From Serratia sp. FDAARGOS_506 (GTDB taxonomy: Bacteria > Pseudomonadota > Gammaproteobacteria > Enterobacterales > Enterobacteriaceae): a DNA stretch of 64,000 nucleotides. Within the stretch, counting starts at the first letter, position 1. The number at the start of each line of letters is the position of its first letter. Below, piece by piece: positions 8,990 through 17,774 of this stretch. The position numbers and the translations under genes were made by a program. Below the pieces are notes generated by a model. The model made no database searches. It was not told the origin of the DNA and saw only the letters and a program-made list of their open reading frames with translations. The stretch spans positions 3,782,001 through 3,846,000 of the forward strand of contig NZ_CP033831.1 of the NCBI RefSeq assembly GCF_003812745.1. The letters run 5' to 3'.

Positions 8990-10510
8990 TCAGAACAGGC
9001 CCAACGGTTTGGCGTCGTAGCTGACCAGCAGGTTTTTCACCTGTTGATAGTGCGACAGCGCCGCCTTGTGGGTTTCGCGCCCGATACCGGAGTTCTTGTA
9101 GCCGCCGAACGCGGCGTGCGCCGGATACAGGTGGTAGCAGTTGGTCCACACGCGGCCCGCCTTGATCGCGCGGCCCATGCGGTAAGCGCGGTTGATGTCG
9201 CGGGTCCACAATCCTGCGCCCAGTCCGAACTCGGTGTCGTTGGCTAGCGCGAGCGCTTCGGCCTCGTCTTTAAAGGTGGCGACGCCGATCACCGGCCCGA
9301 AGATCTCCTCGCGGAAGAAGCGCATGCTGTTGTTGCCGGTAATCAACGTCGGCTGCAGATAGAAACCGTTTTGCAATTCATCCCCGTGCTGCGTGCGTTT
9401 GCCGCCGGCGAGAATGTTGCCGCCTTCATTCTTGGCGATGTCGATGTAGGACAGGATCTTATCGTATTGCTCCTGTGACGCCTGCGCGCCGAGCATGGTG
9501 TCGGTGTCGAAGGGGTCGCCTTGGCGGATGGTGGCAATGCGCGCGAGCACTTTCTCCATAAACTGCGGATAGATAGACTCTTCGATCAGCGCACGTGAAG
9601 GACAGGTGCAGACCTCACCCTGGTTGAAGAAGCCGAGCACCAGTCCCTCAACCGCCTTGTCGATGAACTCCGGTTCCGCCTGCATGATGTCGGCGAAGTA
9701 GATATTGGGCGATTTGCCGCCCAGCTCGACGGTGCTGGGGATGATGTTTTCCGCCGCGCAGGCGAGGATATGGCGGCCGACCGGTGTGGAGCCGGTGAAC
9801 GCGATCTTCTCGATGCGTTTACTGCGCGCCAGCGCTTCGCCGGCCTCTGCGCCAAAGCCTTGCACCACGTTGAGCACCCCCGGCGGCAGCAAGTCGCCGA
9901 TCTCTTCCATCAGCACGCTGATGCCGAGCGGGGTCTGTTCCGCCGGTTTCAGCACCACGCAGTTACCGGCTGCCAACGCCGGCGCCAGTTTCCAGGCAGC
10001 CATCAGCAACGGGAAGTTCCACGGAATGATCTGGCCGACCACGCCCAGCGGCTCATAGATATGGTAGGCCACTGTGTTCTGGTCGATCTCCGCCGCGGTG
10101 CCTTCCTGCGCGCGCAGGCAACCGGCGAAGTAGCGGAAATGGTCGACCGCCAGCGGTAGATCGGCGTTCAGGGTTTCACGGATCGGTTTGCCGTTGTCCC
10201 AGGTTTCGGTCAACGCCAGCATCTCCAGCCGCGCTTCGATGCGATCGGCGATGGCCAGCAGCACGTTGGAACGTTCCTGCACGCTGGTTTTGCCCCAGGC
10301 GTCCGCCGCCGCATGCGCCGCATCGAGCGCCAGTTCGATGTCCTTGGCGTCGGAACGCGGGAATTCGGCGATCGGCTGGCCGGTCACCGGCGAGGTGTTG
10401 GTGAAGTAGTTGCCGGATACCGGTTCGACGAATTTGCCGCCAATGTAGTTGCCATAGCGTTTGCGGAACGAAACCAGCGAGCCAGGCAAACCGGGGTGGA
10501 CATATTTCAT
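8990..10510 (-). CDS. aldB: NAD-dependent aldehyde dehydrogenase (AldB/ExaC type)
   Basis: A 506-residue aldehyde dehydrogenase. It shows the substrate-channel motif [14 protein letters not shown], the general-base context [13 protein letters not shown] and the catalytic Cys in [14 protein letters not shown], and it closes with the family-typical [19 protein letters not shown]. The [12 protein letters not shown]-terminus and length match the acetaldehyde dehydrogenases AldB/ExaC/AcoD. The ATG at 10510 follows AGAGAGG; the longer frame is not conserved. A near-consensus sigma-54 promoter lies about 80 bp upstream, and the divergent gene encodes an AcoR-type activator. Its role is likely oxidation of acetaldehyde from AdhP or acetoin breakdown. 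Confidence 0.92.
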   Translation of the reverse strand: MKYVHPGLPGSLVSFRKRYGNYIGGKFVEPVSGNYFTNTSPVTGQPIAEFPRSDAKDIELALDAAHAAADAWGKTSVQERSNVLLAIADRIEARLEMLALTETWDNGKPIRETLNADLPLAVDHFRYFAGCLRAQEGTAAEIDQNTVAYHIYEPLGVVGQIIPWNFPLLMAAWKLAPALAAGNCVVLKPAEQTPLGISVLMEEIGDLLPPGVLNVVQGFGAEAGEALARSKRIEKIAFTGSTPVGRHILACAAENIIPSTVELGGKSPNIYFADIMQAEPEFIDKAVEGLVLGFFNQGEVCTCPSRALIEESIYPQFMEKVLARIATIRQGDPFDTDTMLGAQASQEQYDKILSYIDIAKNEGGNILAGGKRTQHGDELQNGFYLQPTLITGNNSMRFFREEIFGPVIGVATFKDEAEALALANDTEFGLGAGLWTRDINRAYRMGRAIKAGRVWTNCYHLYPAHAAFGGYKNSGIGRETHKAALSHYQQVKNLLVSYDAKPLGLF

Positions 10511-10589
10511 GTGAAGCACCTCTCTGCAGATGATAACCGGCGCTATTGCGCTGCGCCTGTGAGTGCGGCATGCCGCCGCAGCACAGAGA

Positions 10590-10605
10590 AGCACGCCCCG
10601 TGCCA
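10590..10605 (-). promoter_or_regulatory. Sigma-54 promoter for the aldehyde dehydrogenase gene
   Basis: On the minus strand the bases read TGGCACG, four bases, then GTGCT, against the -24/-12 consensus TGGCACG-N4-TTGCW. The invariant GG and GC are 10 bp apart. It lies 80 bp upstream of the aldehyde dehydrogenase ATG and beside a gene for a sigma-54-dependent activator, which together make the call strong. Confidence 0.8.
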
Positions 10606-10732
10606 GAGTGAAGAATGGCGAACAAGCTTATTAAAAGTGATTATTTATTATGAGATTAGGAATTCTTGTCACTTGACTAATCGGGCGGCGCCGCCGCTGC
10701 CGATGATTTTTTGTGTCCCGTGTCGCAACGAC

Positions 10733-10758
10733 TGATACACATTTGTGATACATATTTG
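10733..10758. repeat. Tandem 13-bp repeat, candidate activator site
   Basis: Two abutting 13-mers, TGATACACATTTG and TGATACATATTTG, differ at one base. They lie 128-153 bp upstream of the -24 box of the sigma-54 promoter and 30 bp before the activator start. GCAAC also occurs just before and just after the pair (10725-10729 and 10758-10762). Position and spacing fit an upstream activating sequence for the adjacent AcoR-like protein; this is inference. Confidence 0.6.
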
Positions 10759-10787
10759 CAACACTCGTGAACGGGGGGGAGAAACGC

Positions 10788-12563
10788 ATGTTGCCTGACG
10801 ACCGCTTGCCCACTGAGGGCGCCAGTTTACTGACCCGCCCGCTGGCGGAATCCTGGCAGCGCAGCCGGGGCTACGGCCTGACGCGCGCCGATCAGCATAT
10901 TCCGTTTATCAAAGACGGATTGCTCGACGAGCTGCGCAGCCGCAACGACTGGGTGCCGCAACGGGTACAGCCGCTGATCGAGCAGTTGGGTGCGCAAATT
11001 ACGCGTCAGCCCGCCATTGTGGTCATTGCCGACGCCGACGGGCTGGTGCTGGAAACCCGCGGCAATACCGACTTTCTGCATAAGGCATCACGCTTTGCGC
11101 TGGCGCCGGGCAACCAGTGGGGAGAAGCGGAGCGGGGCACCAACGCCATCGGCACCGCACTGGCGCTGGGCGCTTTCTGCGAAGTGCGCGGCGATCAGCA
11201 TTTCCTCAACCAAAATGCCGGATTGAACTGCACCGCCGCGCCGATCTACCGGCCGGATGGCCGTATTGCCGGGATATTGGATCTCTCCGCACCCGCGCAG
11301 CGGCCGTATCACGATGCACAGCGCCTGATCATGCAGGCGGTGCGGCATATCGAACATCGCTGGGTCAGAAGCGCGATCGCCGATCGTCACTGGACGCTGC
11401 GCCTGCACGCCGACCCCGGCAGTCTGGGCAGCGCGCAGGAGCTGCTGCTGGTGTTTCACGACGAAGTGCTGGTCGCCGCCAATCGGCTGGCGATGCTGGA
11501 GTTTCAGCTCTCACCGGCCGCATTCGGCTCGGTTGAGTTCGCCCAGCTGTTCCCCGATCTGCTGCGACACCCCTCAGGCGCGCCGTGCCAGACGTTGGCC
11601 GGCAATCAGCGGCATTATTATTCGCTGCTCGAGGCGCCGCAGCGCCGCGTCAGCGCCCTGCGTTCGGCACCGCCGGCGGATGGGCATGATGAGCAGCATC
11701 AGAAAGCGCTACGCATTCTCAATGCCGGCCTCTCCCTGTGCGTGACCGGCGAAACCGGCTGCGGCAAGGAGCACTTCAGCCGACGCCTGTTTCAGGAGAG
11801 CCGCTGGCGCAACGGCAACTTTGTGGCGATCAACTGCGCGGCGCTGCCAGAGCCGCTGATCGAGTCCGAGCTGTTCGGCTATGCGCCGGGAGCGTTTACC
11901 GGTGCCAACCCGAAAGGGTATATCGGCAAGATCCGTGAGGCGGACGGCGGTGTGCTGTTCCTCGATGAAATCGGCGACATGCCGGCGGGCCTGCAGACGC
12001 GGCTGCTGCGGGTGTTACAGGAAAAAACGGTCACGCCGCTCGGCAGCCGCAGCGTTTATTCGGTCGATTTCGCGCTGGTCTGCGCTACGCACCACGATCT
12101 GCAACGGCAGGTAGAGGCGGGGGCGTTTCGCGAAGATTTGCTGTACCGCATACAGGAATACAGCCTGCGCATTCCGCCGCTCAGAGAGCGGGCGCAGCTG
12201 GAGGCCTTCATTTTGCAGCTGTGGCGGGAGCTGGGCGGCGAGCGGCGCGGCATTCGGCTGCTGCCGGAGGCGCTGGCGATGCTGGCGCGTTACCCGTGGC
12301 CCGGCAACGTGCGCCAACTGCTGAGTACGCTCAAGGTGCTGTTGGCGCTGGCGGACGATCATGCGGTGCTCACCCTGGACGATCTGCCGCAGTCCATCGC
12401 GGTGCTGGTGCCACGCCAGGAGAATGCCGATACCGGAGCGGAGGATCTGCAGGCGGCGATCGACGGGGCGGGCGGCAACCTGAGCCGGGCGGCGAAGGCG
12501 CTCGGCGTTTCGCGCAGCACGCTGTACCGCAAGTTGGGAAGGCAGAAAGCGGCGGCGGAATGA
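10788..12563 (+). CDS. Sigma-54-dependent activator, AcoR family
   Basis: A 591-residue enhancer-binding protein. The N-terminal 300 residues form a GAF-type sensor region (HFLNQNAGLNCTAAPI..DLSAP), as in AcoR/MimR. The AAA+ domain has Walker A GETGCGKE, the sigma-54 contact loop GAFTGA, Walker B GGVLFLDEI and the R-finger region. The C-terminus is a Fis-type helix-turn-helix (NLSRAAKALGVSRSTLYRKL). The ATG at 10788 follows GGGGGAG; a GTG at 10767 is an alternative. It is divergent from the aldehyde dehydrogenase gene, whose sigma-54 promoter it presumably activates in response to an aldehyde, acetoin or alcohol. Confidence 0.93.
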   Translation: MLPDDRLPTEGASLLTRPLAESWQRSRGYGLTRADQHIPFIKDGLLDELRSRNDWVPQRVQPLIEQLGAQITRQPAIVVIADADGLVLETRGNTDFLHKASRFALAPGNQWGEAERGTNAIGTALALGAFCEVRGDQHFLNQNAGLNCTAAPIYRPDGRIAGILDLSAPAQRPYHDAQRLIMQAVRHIEHRWVRSAIADRHWTLRLHADPGSLGSAQELLLVFHDEVLVAANRLAMLEFQLSPAAFGSVEFAQLFPDLLRHPSGAPCQTLAGNQRHYYSLLEAPQRRVSALRSAPPADGHDEQHQKALRILNAGLSLCVTGETGCGKEHFSRRLFQESRWRNGNFVAINCAALPEPLIESELFGYAPGAFTGANPKGYIGKIREADGGVLFLDEIGDMPAGLQTRLLRVLQEKTVTPLGSRSVYSVDFALVCATHHDLQRQVEAGAFREDLLYRIQEYSLRIPPLRERAQLEAFILQLWRELGGERRGIRLLPEALAMLARYPWPGNVRQLLSTLKVLLALADDHAVLTLDDLPQSIAVLVPRQENADTGAEDLQAAIDGAGGNLSRAAKALGVSRSTLYRKLGRQKAAAE

Positions 12564-12618
12564 AACATCGGGATCGATCATCAATAGCCGGTCCCTCGAT
12601 ACGGGGCCGCTTCACGCT

Positions 12619-13542
12619 TTAATCCCCCAGCCCTGGCGGGTTAATCTCCGAATGGGCGATCTTCTCGTCGCTTTCCGCCCAGCGATCCAACACCTGCAAA
12701 TAGCTGCCATTGGCGATGGCGCCGTTGATCGAAGCCTGCACTGCGTCCACCAACCCGTTGCCTTTTTTCAGCGTGACGGCAATGTTGGCGGTCTTCGGCC
12801 AGCCGCCGGGCACGATGCCGACCAGCCGGGTTTTGCCGGTCAACCGCGACTGGTAAGCGCCGGATACGTTGGGCCCGAAGGTGGCGTCGGCACGGCCTGA
12901 CTGAATGGCCAGCGTGGAGGCGGCCTTGTCGGTGACGTACACCGGCTGCAGCGGCGCCAATCCCTTGGCGCGGTTCTCCTTGTCCCAGGCCAGCAGCACC
13001 GCCTCCTGATTGGTGCCGGAATCGACGATGATCTTTTTACCGGCGATATCCGGCGCGGTGTTGATCTGGGCGATCTTGCTGTCGGATTTGACGTAGAACC
13101 CCAGCGTGTCCTGGCGATAGGTGGCGAAATCGAATTTGGTCTTGCGTTCGTTGGTTACGGTGATGTTGTAAACCGCGGCGTCATATTTGCCGGAGGCCAC
13201 CCCCAGCGGCCAGTCTTCCCACGAGGTAGGCACCAGCTTGAGTTTCAACCCCAAACCGTCGGCCACCAGGCGTGCGATATCCGCCTCGCTGCCGATGACC
13301 GTTTTGTTGTCGCGGGCGTACAGGCCGAACGGCGGGCCGCTGCCCAACAGCGAAATGGCCACTGTCAGCGTACCAGGCTCAACGAACCGGAAACCAGCAG
13401 GGATTTTGGCGATCGCTTCGGCATTTTTCACCGTGTGGATCGGCGTTTCGTTGGCGACGAGATCGACCCCTGGCGCGGCGGTCGCGGCAGCGGAAAAGCT
13501 CAGCAACGCCGCGATGATTTTCATCTTTTTGCTATTTATCAT
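12619..13542 (-). CDS. ABC transporter periplasmic substrate-binding protein
   Basis: A 307-residue family 3 (amino-acid type) solute-binding protein. A signal peptide (basic MINSKKMK, hydrophobic IIAALLSFSAAATAA, cleavage near AAATAA/APG) precedes the mature domain. Motifs are ADIARLVADGLGLKLKLVPTSWEDWPLGVASGKYDA, broken here by commas in meaning only, and DFATYRQDTLGFYVK in the hinge region. The ATG at 13542 is preceded by AAGG; ATGs at 13560 and 13524 are alternatives. No permease or ATPase gene is adjacent, so it is an orphan that probably feeds another transporter. The ligand is unknown. Confidence 0.85.
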   Translation of the reverse strand: MINSKKMKIIAALLSFSAAATAAPGVDLVANETPIHTVKNAEAIAKIPAGFRFVEPGTLTVAISLLGSGPPFGLYARDNKTVIGSEADIARLVADGLGLKLKLVPTSWEDWPLGVASGKYDAAVYNITVTNERKTKFDFATYRQDTLGFYVKSDSKIAQINTAPDIAGKKIIVDSGTNQEAVLLAWDKENRAKGLAPLQPVYVTDKAASTLAIQSGRADATFGPNVSGAYQSRLTGKTRLVGIVPGGWPKTANIAVTLKKGNGLVDAVQASINGAIANGSYLQVLDRWAESDEKIAHSEINPPGLGD

Positions 13543-13691
13543 TATGTTAATTACCTTCATTATGAAGAGTGTCACAGAGTCGTTGCACTATCTCTGAAGG
13601 CCGCAGGTCTGTGAACGAACAAAATCAACTAACCAATCTTGGAAATGTCATGAAGCGCCGCCGCTGGCGCTGAATCGATTGAGGATGAATT

Positions 13692-14888
13692 ATGCCGTCG
13701 CGTTTCGCTACGTTGGGCCGCATACCGCGCGGCGTGTGGGTACTGGGTGGGGTGAGCCTGCTGATGGACGTCTCCTCGGAAATGATCCACAGCCTGCTGC
13801 CGCTGTTTATGGCGACGACGCTTGGCGCCAGCGTGATCGTCATCGGGCTGATCGAAGGGCTGGCGGAGGCGACGGCGTTGATCGTCAAGGTGTTCTCCGG
13901 CGTGCTCAGCGATTACCTCGGCAAGCGCAAAGGGCTGGCGCTGTTAGGCTATGGTCTGGGCGCTATCAGCAAACCGTTTTTCGCCATCGCGTCGTCGTCC
14001 GGCATGGTGATGAGCGCGCGCATGCTGGATCGCGTAGGCAAAGGCATCCGCGGCGCGCCACGCGACGCCCTGGTGGCCGATGTGACGCCGCCGGAAATTC
14101 GCGGCGCGGCCTTTGGGCTGCGCCAGTCGCTGGATACCATCGGCGCTTTTCTCGGGCCGCTGCTGGCCGTTGGCCTGATGCTGCTGTGGCACAACGATTT
14201 TCGCGCCATCTTCTGGGTGGCGGCGATCCCGGCGGCGTTGGCGATTGCGCTGCTGTTCTTCGGCCTGAAAGAGCCAACCGCCGCGATAATCCACAAGCGC
14301 ACCAACCCGATTACCCGCGCCAATCTGCGGCTGCTGGGGCGCGGCTATTGGTGGGTGGTGGGCATCGGCGCCGTTTTCACTCTGGCACGCTTCAGCGAGG
14401 CGTTTCTGGTGCTGAAGGCGCAGCAGGGCGGCACGCCGCTGGCGTTGATCCCGCTGGTGATGGTCGCCATGAATCTGGTCTACGCCTGTTCGGCCTATCC
14501 GTTCGGCAAACTGTCCGACCGCATGAGCCATGAGGGATTGTTAAAAGCCGGTTTGCTGGTGCTTATTGCCGCCGATGTAGTCTTGGCGCTGAGCGACCAT
14601 TGGGGCGGAGTGCTGTTTGGCGTAGCGCTATGGGGGGTACATATGGGTATGACGCAGGGGCTATTGGCGGCGATGGTGGCGCATACCGCGCCGGCGCACC
14701 TGCGTGGCACCGCGTTCGGCATGTTCAACCTGATCAGTGGCGTGGCGCTGCTGTTGGCGAGCCTGGGGGCCGGCATACTGTGGGAGCTGGTCGGTTCTGC
14801 CTCCACGTTTTACGCCGGGGCCGTCATTTGCGTGGTGACGCTGCTGGGCATGCAGCTGGCGCCTTTCGACAAACGGCAGGACGCTTAA
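13692..14888 (+). CDS. MFS transporter, 12 transmembrane segments
   Basis: A 398-residue major facilitator protein. The signature loop between helices 2 and 3 reads GVLSDYLGKRKGLALLGYG, and a second charged loop, KLSDRMSHEGLLKAG, occurs halfway. About 12 hydrophobic helices span the rest. The motif RVGKGIRGAPRDALVADV after helix 4 is shared with a subgroup of putative efflux carriers of unknown substrate. The ATG follows TGAGGATGAATT. Its 3' end overlaps that of the convergent GGDEF-EAL gene by 4 bp. Nothing nearby indicates the substrate. Confidence 0.88.
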   Translation: MPSRFATLGRIPRGVWVLGGVSLLMDVSSEMIHSLLPLFMATTLGASVIVIGLIEGLAEATALIVKVFSGVLSDYLGKRKGLALLGYGLGAISKPFFAIASSSGMVMSARMLDRVGKGIRGAPRDALVADVTPPEIRGAAFGLRQSLDTIGAFLGPLLAVGLMLLWHNDFRAIFWVAAIPAALAIALLFFGLKEPTAAIIHKRTNPITRANLRLLGRGYWWVVGIGAVFTLARFSEAFLVLKAQQGGTPLALIPLVMVAMNLVYACSAYPFGKLSDRMSHEGLLKAGLLVLIAADVVLALSDHWGGVLFGVALWGVHMGMTQGLLAAMVAHTAPAHLRGTAFGMFNLISGVALLLASLGAGILWELVGSASTFYAGAVICVVTLLGMQLAPFDKRQDA

Positions 14889-16978
14889 CGGCCGTCGACA
14901 GGCTGAGCCATCGCCTGCAGCAGTTCGGGTACCCGTTGGGACTCCACCGCCCGGCTGAACAGAAAACCCTGGCCGATGTGGAAACCGGCCTCGCACAGCG
15001 TCTGCCGCTGCTGTTCGGTTTCCACTCCCTCGGCGATGATATCGATCGACAGCTTTTGACCGAGAATGCCGATGCTTTCCACGATCGCCAGGATCGCCGG
15101 TTCGGTATTCATACGTTGGATAAAGTCGCAGTCCAGCTTAATACAATCCAGCGGGTAATCCATGATATGGCTGAACGAAGAGTGGCCGGTGCCGAAATCG
15201 TCCAGCGCGATGCGGATGCCCATCTCCTTGAGCATTTGCAACGCGCGCAGCACGTACTTTGAGCCGTGCTTGTTGAAGGCGTGTTCGGTCACTTCCAGTT
15301 CGATCAACTGGTGAGGAATGTGAAACTTCAACAGGCGCTGCAGGAAAGTCTCGGCGTAGTTGTCGCGCAAAAACTCGATCGGCGACACGTTCAGCGAAAT
15401 GGGCCGCACCGCCACGCCGGCCGCGCGCCAGCGGGCGATGTCGGCGAAGACCTTAAGCTGCATGGCTTCGCTGATCTTGGTCGCCAGCTCATAGTCGTTA
15501 AACGCCTCGCTCACCGTCGCCGGCAGCTGCACGCCGTTGATCGGGCAGTGCCAGCGCAGCAGCGCCTCAAAGCCGACGATGCTGCCGTCGGTCAGGCTGA
15601 CTTTGGGTTGGTAGCTGGGACGGATGCAGTTGTCGCGCACGATCTGGCGCGCGTAGTTGAGCTGGCTGGCGCGGGCGCGCGCCTTGTCCATCATCTTGCT
15701 ATCGAACATGTAGACCCCGCCGCGGCCGCCGTCTTTCAGCTCATACAGCGCGGTATCGGCGCACTTCATCAGTTCCGAAGCGTCGCGGGCGTCTTTGGGG
15801 TAGATGGCGCCGCCGATGCTCATGCCGCAATGCAGAGTCTTGCCGCCGTGGGTGATAGGCGTCTCCAGCTGCAGTAGAAACTTGTTGGCGATGCGGAAAA
15901 TATCCTGTTCGTTTTCGACGTCGCTAATCACCACGGCGAATTCGTCACCGCCGAGGCGAGAGACGAACGAATGCGTGTTCATGCAGGCGCTGAGTCTTTT
16001 ACCCAGAATTCGCAACAAATGATCGCCCGCCGCATGGCCCAGCGTGTCGTTCACCAGCTTGAAGTGGTCGAGATCCAACAGCATCAGCCCGAGCGACCTG
16101 TTGCCGTGCAGGGCGCGTTTCATCTCTTGCTTCAGCTTTTTCTTGAATAGGCGACGATTGGGCAGGCCGGTCAATTCGTCATATTCGCTGGCAAGCAACA
16201 GGCGTTGTTCCATCACGCGTTGCGAAGTCACGTCGCGCGAGACGCACAAGATCTCGGTCACGGCGCCATGCTCATCGCTGACCGGCGTGAGAATGTTGTC
16301 CCAGTGCTGTTTTTTACCCTGCGGCGTTATGCTCAATCCCGTGAAGCGCGCATTTTTTCCGGCTCTGACGTTGCGCAGCGCCTCGCGGCCGCGGCGTCGG
16401 ATTTCGGGCGACAGCAGGCCCAGCCAGGGCATGCCAAACTCTTTTTGCGCCGGATCAAGGCCGAGTGCCAGGCTGCCGGAGCGGTTCATGTGGTGCAGCG
16501 TGCCGTCATGGTTGATCACTTTGATGCAGTCGACGCTGGCGTCCAGCATGTCTTGTTGGATAGAGAGCGCCTGAACGTTCTGCTGGCGCTGCAGCATTTG
16601 CGGATGGATATCGGTCGCCGTGAGATACCAGCTGGGCTCCAGCGCCATGCCATCCTGACGAGCGTTAAACGCCAGCATGAACCAACGGTAGGCGCCGCTG
16701 CGATCGCGCAGGCGGGCCTCGCCGGCGAACGAGGAGAGGGCGACAATCGCCTGGCGCCATTGTGTGGCCAACCGTTCGCGATCGTCGGGATGCAGGGCAT
16801 CGAGCCAATCGGCGGCACCGTGTTCATCGGCGGTTGCACCGGTATAGTCGCGCCACTGCTTATTGAAGTAACCGCCAAGGCGGTTGCCGAAGCAAATCAG
16901 ACCGGGCAAGTCGTCTACGATTTCGCTATAGAGATCAATCGGATTTTTGTTATTGGTCTGCTTGGGCAACAGGGTCAT
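14885..16978 (-). CDS. PAS-PAS-GGDEF-EAL cyclic-di-GMP signalling protein
   Basis: A 697-residue soluble protein. Two PAS-like domains occupy about residues 15-260, a GGDEF domain with intact SRLGGDEF lies near residue 350, and an EAL domain covers about 430-690. The EAL catalytic set looks complete: EALLRW, NVSP, ELEVTEH, DDFGTGHSS, AEGVET and QGFLFS. No RxxD inhibitory site precedes GGDEF. It could make and break cyclic di-GMP, the EAL phosphodiesterase being the surer activity. I chose the ATG at 16978 because GAGG lies nine bases upstream; an ATG at 17005 adds nine residues. There are no membrane segments, so sensing is cytoplasmic. Confidence 0.9.
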   Translation of the reverse strand: MTLLPKQTNNKNPIDLYSEIVDDLPGLICFGNRLGGYFNKQWRDYTGATADEHGAADWLDALHPDDRERLATQWRQAIVALSSFAGEARLRDRSGAYRWFMLAFNARQDGMALEPSWYLTATDIHPQMLQRQQNVQALSIQQDMLDASVDCIKVINHDGTLHHMNRSGSLALGLDPAQKEFGMPWLGLLSPEIRRRGREALRNVRAGKNARFTGLSITPQGKKQHWDNILTPVSDEHGAVTEILCVSRDVTSQRVMEQRLLLASEYDELTGLPNRRLFKKKLKQEMKRALHGNRSLGLMLLDLDHFKLVNDTLGHAAGDHLLRILGKRLSACMNTHSFVSRLGGDEFAVVISDVENEQDIFRIANKFLLQLETPITHGGKTLHCGMSIGGAIYPKDARDASELMKCADTALYELKDGGRGGVYMFDSKMMDKARARASQLNYARQIVRDNCIRPSYQPKVSLTDGSIVGFEALLRWHCPINGVQLPATVSEAFNDYELATKISEAMQLKVFADIARWRAAGVAVRPISLNVSPIEFLRDNYAETFLQRLLKFHIPHQLIELEVTEHAFNKHGSKYVLRALQMLKEMGIRIALDDFGTGHSSFSHIMDYPLDCIKLDCDFIQRMNTEPAILAIVESIGILGQKLSIDIIAEGVETEQQRQTLCEAGFHIGQGFLFSRAVESQRVPELLQAMAQPVDGR

Positions 16979-17005
16979 GCGGTATTTCCTCGGAAAATTA
17001 CCCAT

Positions 17006-17774
17006 ATTCTCTCTCTATAGCAGAGCCTCGTTCAATATAGTCTTGCCAATGAAAATGGGAATAGCCAGCGGGCGCGGCTAAAAATCGGCCCGCTAGCATG
17101 GAATACATCCAGCGTGAACGCATTAGGAATATTCCTGTTATTTATAAGCTTCCCTTATATTGCGGAGAGAAATAAGTGATCCGACCACGAGGTTATACTG
17201 CCGCAAAAAGTAATCAATCTTGATGTTTCTATTTGGCGAAATGTTCAGTCGCCATGATGTTCTGCCGAACGGTATTCGGCCTGCTCTATGCGCTAACACT
17301 GACAAAAACCTCACTCATGACGGTGATAAACGCCATTTTATGCACTCTGAGGTGGTCGTCAGGTCGCTTTCTCCGGGGGCTCGCCTGAAAATACATGATG
17401 CAAATCAAGAAATGTTTTGTTTCATATGTTGACACTTTGCTTACGTATGAGATAGCCTCGCGAATGAAAATCATTAACAAAATTGGATGATTGAGCGAGA
17501 TGCACCCACTCTCTGATTCTTGTGCTCCGGCCGGATGGCCAAGCTGCCCCGGCGTAACGGCGCCGATAAGCGTACATTCGCCTCCTGTTTGCATCTCTGC
17601 ACCATAGGTGCCAAGCGCGGCGTCTGCTCGCACACATTTTCGTCACTCAGCATGTCTTCTCATGCGGCCCGCATCGGGTCTGCATGGGCTATCTGTCGTT
17701 TCAGGATCGAGGGAGGTCGCAGGGCGGTTAAAACGTAAGTTTTCTTCTGGGTATAAATAAACATGGAGCGTAAA
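17006..17774. other. Long intergenic region before the SSP gene
   Basis: About 770 bp with no convincing gene; the short reading frames lack both family resemblance and good start signals. It contains a 7-bp inverted repeat (AGCGGGC/GCCCGCT, 17067-17094), is moderately AT-rich, and shows a TTGACA at 17428 that could be a -35 box without a clear -10. The SSP promoter and any silencer or regulator sites should lie here. Confidence 0.5.

Noticed and set aside
13679-14533. Long alternative frame over the MFS gene, 284 codons
   Set aside because: Arg- and Gly-rich shadow translation in another frame of a clear 12-helix transporter.
17220-17738. Short open frames upstream of the SSP gene on both strands
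   Set aside because: No recognisable family, poor ribosome-binding sites and mixed composition; treated as non-coding.
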